Of a DNA stretch of 29,251 nt, positions 24,835-29,251 are shown one piece after another. This stretch comes from an uncultured Oscillospiraceae bacterium (GTDB lineage: Bacteria; Bacillota; Clostridia; Oscillospirales; Acutalibacteraceae): positions 1 through 29,251 of the forward strand of contig UQAZ01000021.1 of assembly GCA_900539165.1 (NCBI GenBank). Direction: 5' to 3'. Below the pieces are notes generated by a model that did no database searches, was not told the DNA's origin, and saw nothing but the letters and a program-made list of their open reading frames with translations. Made by a program: the position numbers and the translations under genes. The first letter of the stretch is position 1. The number at the start of each line of letters is the position of its first letter.

Positions 24835-26346
24835 ATGTATGTTTTAACTGCAAATGAAATCAGACAGGTAGAAAATAATTGCTTTGACGGTTACTCTACC
24901 GAGGCAGAACTTATGCTTAAAGCGGGTACCGCCTGCTTTGAAACGGTAATGAGCGAGTGTTCCGATAAGCTAAAGCATAGCAAAATTTCTGTTTTTTGCG
25001 GAAACGGTAAAAATGCAGGCGACGGTTTTGTTATGGCAAGGCAGTTTTATGCTTCGGGATTTGATGTTCAAATTGTTTTGTGCGATAAAAAGCCCGAAAT
25101 AAGCGAACCTTTAATGTATTTTAATCAGGCTGTTCTCAGCGGTGTGCCTGTTGTTCATTATTCGGAATGTAATTTTGACAATATTAATTTTGTGATTGAT
25201 TGCATTTTCGGCATCGGATTTAAGGACGAGCCTCGTCCGCCTTTTGATGATATTTTTGAAAAAATCAGTACGCTTGACGCTGTTGTTGTAAGTGTTGACA
25301 CACCCAGCGGAACCGATGCAACCGTCGGCTCTGCTTGTAAAAATGCAGTTAAGGCAGATTTAACTGTTGCAATTTCAACTCTTAAATATTGTCATATTCT
25401 CCCGCCGTCAAACGGATTGTGCGGTAAAATTCGTATCGTTGATATCGGTATACCCGAGCCTTGCTATAACCCGCCTTACACTCAGACGATTGATTATAAT
25501 TGCGTTCGTGCTTCTTTTCCCGAAATTGATTATAATTCAAATAAAGGGAGTAACGGAAAATTACTTTGTCTTTGCGGTTCGTACACTATGCCGGGTGCAG
25601 CTGTTATTTGTGCAAAATCCGCTGTTAAAACCGGTGCGGGATTGGTTAAAATCACAACTCCCGCAAGTGCCTATCCGATAATAGCTTCCCACCTTGTTCA
25701 ACCGATTTTTCACCCTGTCGCAGATAAAGACGGTGTTTTCTCTGTTGAAGCCTTAGATGATATTCTTTCCGATTTAAGCGCAGCCTCTGCTGTTGTAATC
25801 GGTTGCGGTATGAATAAAAACGATGATACTGTCGAAATTGTAAAAAATGTGCTGCTTAATTCAAAAGTGCCTGTAATTGTTGATGCGGACGGTATAAATT
25901 CTCTGCTTTCGTGCATAGATATATTAAAGGATGTTAAAGCACCTGTTGTTCTTACGCCTCACCCGGGCGAAATGGCGAGGCTCGTATCAAAAACGATTGC
26001 CGAGGTACAGGAAACTCGTATTCAGACGGCAAAGGATTTTGCTTCAAAATACGGAGTTGTCCTTGTTCTTAAAGGAGCAAATACAATAGTTACGGACGGA
26101 GACAGCGTGTTTGCTAATTTAACCGGTAACTCATCTCTTGCAATGGGCGGTACGGGCGATATGCTTTCGGGTATTATCGGCTCTCTTGCCGCACAGGGAA
26201 TGACTGCGCTTGATTCGGCAAAGGCAGGCGTTTTCATTCACGGCAGATGTGCCGATGAGGCTGTGAAAGATAACAGCTTCAGAGGGTTATCCGTTCTTGA
26301 TATGATAGACCGACTCGGTGCTTTAATGTCCGAATATGAAGTATGA
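24835..26346 (+). CDS. nnr: Bifunctional NAD(P)H-hydrate epimerase / ADP-dependent NAD(P)H-hydrate dehydratase
   Basis: This 503-residue cytosolic enzyme repairs hydrated NADH and NADPH. The N-terminal YjeF_N domain (about 1-215) epimerises R- and S-NAD(P)HX; its signature is FCGNGKNAGDGFVMARQF (54-71), with DCIFGIGF and VDTPSGTDA further on. The C-terminal domain (about 225-500) is the ribokinase-like ADP-dependent dehydratase, with GSYTMPGAAVICAKSAVKTG, VIVDADGIN, LTPHPGEMARL and MGGTGDMLSGI (the catalytic Asp is in GTGD, near residue 440). Both halves are complete and length is normal for the fusion. GGAGTG is placed seven bases before the ATG. A small lipoprotein gene follows nine bases downstream and may be co-transcribed, though the two have no obvious functional tie. 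Confidence 0.96.
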   Translation: MYVLTANEIRQVENNCFDGYSTEAELMLKAGTACFETVMSECSDKLKHSKISVFCGNGKNAGDGFVMARQFYASGFDVQIVLCDKKPEISEPLMYFNQAVLSGVPVVHYSECNFDNINFVIDCIFGIGFKDEPRPPFDDIFEKISTLDAVVVSVDTPSGTDATVGSACKNAVKADLTVAISTLKYCHILPPSNGLCGKIRIVDIGIPEPCYNPPYTQTIDYNCVRASFPEIDYNSNKGSNGKLLCLCGSYTMPGAAVICAKSAVKTGAGLVKITTPASAYPIIASHLVQPIFHPVADKDGVFSVEALDDILSDLSAASAVVIGCGMNKNDDTVEIVKNVLLNSKVPVIVDADGINSLLSCIDILKDVKAPVVLTPHPGEMARLVSKTIAEVQETRIQTAKDFASKYGVVLVLKGANTIVTDGDSVFANLTGNSSLAMGGTGDMLSGIIGSLAAQGMTALDSAKAGVFIHGRCADEAVKDNSFRGLSVLDMIDRLGALMSEYEV

Positions 26347-26355
26347 GTTGATTTT

Positions 26356-26829
26356 ATGAAAAAAATAGTGCCGCTTCTTGTATTATTGTTGGCTTTTTCG
26401 TCTTGCTCAAGAACTGCAAAACCTCCTGCCTTGAAAACGGAATTTTCACAAAATGCTGTTGTTGAGACGGGGGATTTTTCTTATAAGGCGGAAATCTCAA
26501 TGACCGATAATGTTGTCTACATAACGGCTACCTCGACTAATGCCGACGGCTTAACGCTTTCGTGCGATTCAAATGAAGTGACATACTCCTATAAAGGCTT
26601 TACCGATTCGTTGCCATTTTCGCAAGTGTCGGATTATAATGTTGCAAAAATTCTTTATTGTGTATTTACCGATTTGTATAATTCTCAGGTGAAAACCGAC
26701 GGCGAACTTACAATCTTTAACGGTAAGGTCGGAGCAGGAAATTACATATTGACTTTGGATAATAACGACAACCTGATTTCTTTGTCGGTCGATGAGGCTT
26801 CCTTATATATTAATTTTAGTAATGATTAA
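26356..26829 (+). CDS. Small secreted lipoprotein of unknown function
   Basis: The product is 157 residues. It has a short lipoprotein signal (MKKIVPLLVLLLAFSSC, Cys 17 expected to be lipidated; Phe at -3 is slightly off-consensus) and then a small beta-rich domain with strands such as DFSYKAEISMTDNVVYITAT and VGAGNYILTLDNNDNLISLS. The pattern of paired strands with 'D-G-x-L' turns resembles small lipid-transport-like lipoproteins, but I would not assign a family. It starts nine bases after the nnr stop with no good ribosome binding site, so translation may be coupled. Exported to the outer face of the membrane; role unknown. Confidence 0.8.
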   Translation: MKKIVPLLVLLLAFSSCSRTAKPPALKTEFSQNAVVETGDFSYKAEISMTDNVVYITATSTNADGLTLSCDSNEVTYSYKGFTDSLPFSQVSDYNVAKILYCVFTDLYNSQVKTDGELTIFNGKVGAGNYILTLDNNDNLISLSVDEASLYINFSND

Positions 26830-26852
26830 TTATAATTTATGCGAAAAAAGTC

Positions 26853-26881
26853 TTGATTTTTTGTCTCTTGTTTGTTATAAT
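26853..26881 (+). promoter_or_regulatory. Sigma-A promoter of rpsB-tsf
   Basis: TTGATT (26853-26858) and TATAAT (26876-26881) are separated by exactly 17 bases. Transcription from near 26888 would give a leader of about 113 bases before rpsB, long enough for autoregulation. Confidence 0.85.
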
Positions 26882-26887
26882 GTTTCA

Positions 26888-27000
26888 GCATTCGTAAATA
26901 TGAAAGCGAATTCGCACACGGTAAGGTCAAGCCAAAGGTTATCAAATCGGCTTATGCCATACTTTATCGTGGAGGATTAACCTTAAAGGAGGAAATTAAA
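26888..27000 (+). promoter_or_regulatory. rpsB 5' leader, possible autoregulatory RNA
   Basis: The ~113-base leader contains AAGGTTA (26935-26941), perfectly complementary to TAACCTT (26978-26984), which directly abuts the ribosome binding site AAAGGAGG (26985-26992). Pairing would place a stem right against that site. S2 represses its own mRNA in some proteobacteria; whether this leader does so is inference. Confidence 0.4.
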
Positions 27001-27741
27001 ATGGCAAATGTAGTTTCTATGAAACAGCTCTTAGAAGCAGGTGTTCACTTTGGTCACCAAACAAGAAGATGGAACCCTAAAATGGCAGAATACATCTTCA
27101 CAGAAAGAAATGGTATTTATATCATTGACCTTCAAAAAACAGTAAAGAAGCTCGACGAGGCTTATATGTTCGTTCGTGATCTTGCTGCTGACGGCGGAAG
27201 CATTATTTTCGTTGGTACAAAAAAGCAGGCTCAGGACAGCGTTAAGGAAGAAGCAATCCGTTGCTCAATGCCTTATGTAAACGCAAGATGGCTCGGCGGT
27301 ATGCTTACAAACTTTAAGACTATCCGTGGTCGTGTTGCTCGTCTTGCTCAGCTCAAGAAGATGCAGGAGGACGGCACATTTGATCTTCTTCCAAAGAAGG
27401 AAGTTGCAGGTCTTGAGCTTGAAATCGAAAAGCTTGAGAAGTACCTCGGCGGTATCACAGAAATGAAGAAGATTCCTGATGCAATGTTCATCGTAGACCC
27501 TCGCAAGGAGAGAATCGCTGTATCAGAGGCTACAAAGCTTGGTCTTCCTATCGTTGCTATTGTTGATACAAACTGCGACCCTGATGAAATTGATTATGTA
27601 ATTCCTGGTAATGACGATGCTATCCGTGCAGTAAAGCTTATTGCAGGTGCAATGGCTGACGCTGTTATCGAGGGTAGAGACGGTTCTGATGTAGCTCAAG
27701 AGGCTGCTGAGGAAGCTACTGCTGAAGAAACAGCAGAATAA
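27001..27741 (+). CDS. rpsB: 30S ribosomal protein S2
   Basis: The 246-residue product is ribosomal protein S2, a late-assembling protein of the small subunit that recruits S1-type function near the mRNA exit. Diagnostic stretches are LLEAGVHFGHQTRRWNPKM (about 11-29), YIFTERNGIYIIDLQKT, RWLGGMLTNFKTI and PDAMFIVDPRKERIAVSEA. Length is normal; the acidic, Ala/Glu-rich tail (after about 225) is a common variable extension. AAAGGAGG lies eight bases before the ATG. tsf follows 34 bases downstream, the standard order in most bacteria. Confidence 0.98.
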   Translation: MANVVSMKQLLEAGVHFGHQTRRWNPKMAEYIFTERNGIYIIDLQKTVKKLDEAYMFVRDLAADGGSIIFVGTKKQAQDSVKEEAIRCSMPYVNARWLGGMLTNFKTIRGRVARLAQLKKMQEDGTFDLLPKKEVAGLELEIEKLEKYLGGITEMKKIPDAMFIVDPRKERIAVSEATKLGLPIVAIVDTNCDPDEIDYVIPGNDDAIRAVKLIAGAMADAVIEGRDGSDVAQEAAEEATAEETAE

Positions 27742-27775
27742 TTTATCGAATAATACCTAACAGGAGGATAATAAA

Positions 27776-28891
27776 ATGGCATTTACAGCTCAAGATGTTA
27801 AGGCGCTTCGTGAAAAGACAGGCGTTGGTATGATGGAATGTAAAAAGGCTCTCGTTGAGGCTGACGGTGATATGGATAAGGCTGTTGAGTATCTTCGTGA
27901 AAGAGGACTTGCAGCTGCACAGAAGAAGGCTTCAAGAATCGCTGCTGAGGGTGTAGTTCTTCCTTATTATGATGAGGCTACAAAGCAGGGCGTTGTTCTC
28001 GAGGTAAACTCTGAGACAGATTTCGTTGCTAAGAACGAGAAGTTTATGAACTTTGTTGAGGGCGTAGCAAAGACTATTCTTGCTACAAATCCTGCTGATG
28101 TTGAGGCTCTCAAGGAAGAGAAGTTCAACGGCACAGACAGAACAGTTACCGAAACTCTTAATGACCTTGTTCTTTCAATCGGTGAGAATATGAAGATTCG
28201 CCGCTTTGAGAGAATGGAAGGTATCGTTTCTACTTATATTCACGCAGGCGGCAGCGTAGGCGTTATGATCGGCTTTGATGTAGCTGATGAATCAAAGGCT
28301 GCTGATCCTGAATTCGTTGCTATGGGTAAGAATGTAGCTATGCAGATTGCTGCTATGAACCCGGAGTACTTGAGCAAGGACGACATTTCTGCTGAAGAGG
28401 CAGATAAGATGAAGCTCATCACTGTTGAAAGCGCTCTTAATAAGCCGGATTCACTTCCTATTCCTATTCTCAGCAAGCTTATCGACGAGGCTATTAACGA
28501 TAAGAAGTGGTCTGATGAGGACGCTTCAATCTACAACGGTCTTGATAATAAGCAGAGAAAGAACTTCACAAACTTCATTTCTAAGGAAGCTTTGGAGATT
28601 CTTGCAGGTATCGCTGTATCACATAAGGATGAGATTGTTGATAACAAGATTTTCACAGGTCTTGTGCAGGGTAGAATTTCTAAGCAGATTAAGGAAATTT
28701 GCCTCTTAGAGCAGGACTTCGTTCGTTCAGACCTCTTCCAGGGTTCAGTTGCAGGTTATATTGACAGCGTTGCAAAGGCACTCGGCACAGAGATTAAGGC
28801 AAACGGCTATATCCGTATGATGAAGGGCGATGGACTCGAGAAGAGAGAAGAAAACTTCGCAGAGGAAATCGCAAAGCAAATCAACGGCTAA
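27776..28891 (+). CDS. tsf: Elongation factor Ts with an insertion in the dimerisation domain
   Basis: EF-Ts is the guanine nucleotide exchange factor that recycles EF-Tu. The UBA-like N-terminus (VKALREKTGVGMMECKKALV, residues 8-27), the TDFVAKN motif near residue 83 and the C-terminal KEICLLEQDFV are all intact. At 371 residues it is longer than typical Firmicute EF-Ts (about 290-305). The extra length falls between NPEYLSKDDISAEE (about 194-207) and GRISKQIKEICLLEQ (about 299 onward), where other EF-Ts proteins have only some 20-25 residues. The inserted stretch of about 65-70 residues looks helical and includes SKLIDEAINDKKWSDED and NKQRKNFTNFISKEA. The frame is unbroken and codon use matches rpsB, so it is not an assembly artefact on the face of it. 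CAGGAGG precedes the ATG. Confidence 0.96.
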   Translation: MAFTAQDVKALREKTGVGMMECKKALVEADGDMDKAVEYLRERGLAAAQKKASRIAAEGVVLPYYDEATKQGVVLEVNSETDFVAKNEKFMNFVEGVAKTILATNPADVEALKEEKFNGTDRTVTETLNDLVLSIGENMKIRRFERMEGIVSTYIHAGGSVGVMIGFDVADESKAADPEFVAMGKNVAMQIAAMNPEYLSKDDISAEEADKMKLITVESALNKPDSLPIPILSKLIDEAINDKKWSDEDASIYNGLDNKQRKNFTNFISKEALEILAGIAVSHKDEIVDNKIFTGLVQGRISKQIKEICLLEQDFVRSDLFQGSVAGYIDSVAKALGTEIKANGYIRMMKGDGLEKREENFAEEIAKQING

Positions 28892-28925
28892 TCGAAATTT
28901 CAAATAAAATTTCATAACCTATCAC

Positions 28926-28959
28926 AACCCGTTAAAACGCACTGTTTTAGCGGGTTTTT
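28926..28959 (+). terminator. Rho-independent terminator of rpsB-tsf
   Basis: AACCCGTTAAAAC pairs with GTTTTAGCGGGTT (13 pairs, one wobble) around GCACT and runs into TTTTT. It lies 35 bases after the tsf stop. Confidence 0.92.
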
Positions 28960-29025
28960 GCTATTTTTATGGAATTTCTCACTTGCCGTATTTTATCGCA
29001 AAATATCATAACTTTTCAGCCCGTT

Positions 29026-29068
29026 TTGCGTAAAAGTTGCGTAAAGATTTGCGTAAATTTACGCAAAT
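29026..29068. repeat. TTGCGTAAA iteron-like cluster ending in a 22-bp perfect palindrome
   Basis: TTGCGTAAA occurs at 29026-29034, 29037-29045 and 29049-29057, followed by its inverse TTTACGCAA at 29058-29066. The last two form a perfect 22-bp palindrome (29047-29068). Steps of 11 and 12 bases put the copies on nearly the same face of the helix, as for a cooperative DNA-binding protein. A looser relative (TTGCGTCAA) follows near 29090. The cluster lies between tsf and the end of a Xer-type recombinase gene. Confidence 0.75.
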
Positions 29069-29132
29069 TTACCTTCTGCGAAGTATTTTTTGCGTCAAGC
29101 CAAAATGCCGTTAAATAGGCGATAGGGGAGTG

Positions 29133-29251
29133 TTACAAATTCATCTTGTTTCTCGGATGATTTTCCTCAAGAATATGACGAATTTTATTTGTGCTGATGT
29201 GAGTATAAATTTGAGTAGTCGTAATCGAACTGTGACCGAGAAGCTGCTGAA
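29133..29251 (-). CDS. Tyrosine recombinase (Xer-type), C-terminal fragment at window edge
   Basis: On the minus strand the last 39 codons of a phage-integrase-family recombinase are visible, entering from the window end: QQLLGHSSITTTQIYTHIS, then NKIRHILEENHPRN and KMNL before the stop at 29135-29133. LGHSS carries the second active-site histidine motif and IYTHIS the catalytic tyrosine. The motif spelling is closest to XerC/XerD chromosome-dimer resolvases, but an integrase of a mobile element cannot be excluded without the N-terminal part. The gene is cut only by the window boundary, not by an internal stop. Confidence 0.85.
   Translation of the reverse strand, partial: QQLLGHSSITTTQIYTHISTNKIRHILEENHPRNKMNL

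Noticed and set aside
29026..29068. Chromosomal replication origin or DnaA boxes
   Set aside because: The 9-mer TTGCGTAAA does not match the DnaA box TTATCCACA, and no dnaA or dnaN gene is near.

Overview
The window looks like chromosome from a low-GC gut or rumen Firmicute of the class Clostridia, probably Oscillospiraceae/Ruminococcaceae-like. I infer this from AGGAGG ribosome binding sites, TTGACA/TATAAT promoters, T-tailed hairpin terminators, BspA-type leucine-rich repeat (LRR_5) surface proteins, a type I dockerin, and the Firmicute-style rpsB-tsf pair. I cannot assign a species.

Layout. (1) 1-1993: a strikingly AT-rich ECF sigma factor/membrane anti-sigma pair lies between two 33-bp near-identical direct repeats. 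(2) 1994-3370 (-): a MATE-family transporter with a consensus promoter. (3) 3466-5366: a short operon of a secreted LRR protein, a 36-residue peptide and a small lipoprotein. (4) 5494-13456: a second ECF sigma factor, a transmembrane protein with an anti-sigma-like N-terminus and an outward-facing Ig+LRR domain, and a 1773-residue secreted LRR protein ending in a dockerin. (5) 13647-13855: a deletion scar of hypB. (6) 13983-19851 (-): two secreted proteins in one operon. (7) 20107-23760: a secreted PI-specific phospholipase C with a long modular tail, divergent from (6). (8) 23822-26829: a PAP2 membrane phosphatase, the bifunctional NAD(P)HX repair enzyme and a small lipoprotein. (9) 26853-28959: rpsB and tsf with promoter and terminator. 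(10) 29026-29251: a repeat cluster and the 3' end of a Xer-type recombinase running off the window.

How the genes may work together. Regions 3 and 4 begin with an almost identical ~42-bp upstream element (3462-3503 and 5490-5531) with the same internal spacing and position relative to the first gene. The second operon encodes its own ECF sigma factor. The simplest reading is an autoregulated sigma factor that also drives region 3, held by a membrane anti-sigma protein whose sensor is a BspA-like LRR domain. The products of both operons are extracellular LRR proteins, a peptide and a lipoprotein. I regard this as the most interesting candidate system. The promoter assignment and the anti-sigma role are inferences; the shared element and domain order are seen directly.

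Regions 6 and 7 encode very large secreted proteins sharing cysteine-rich 'TGH' modules, helical FIVAR-like segments and paired C-terminal beta modules, so they probably act at the same extracellular site. No cohesin, scaffoldin, sortase signal, tRNA, rRNA, insertion sequence or CRISPR array was seen.
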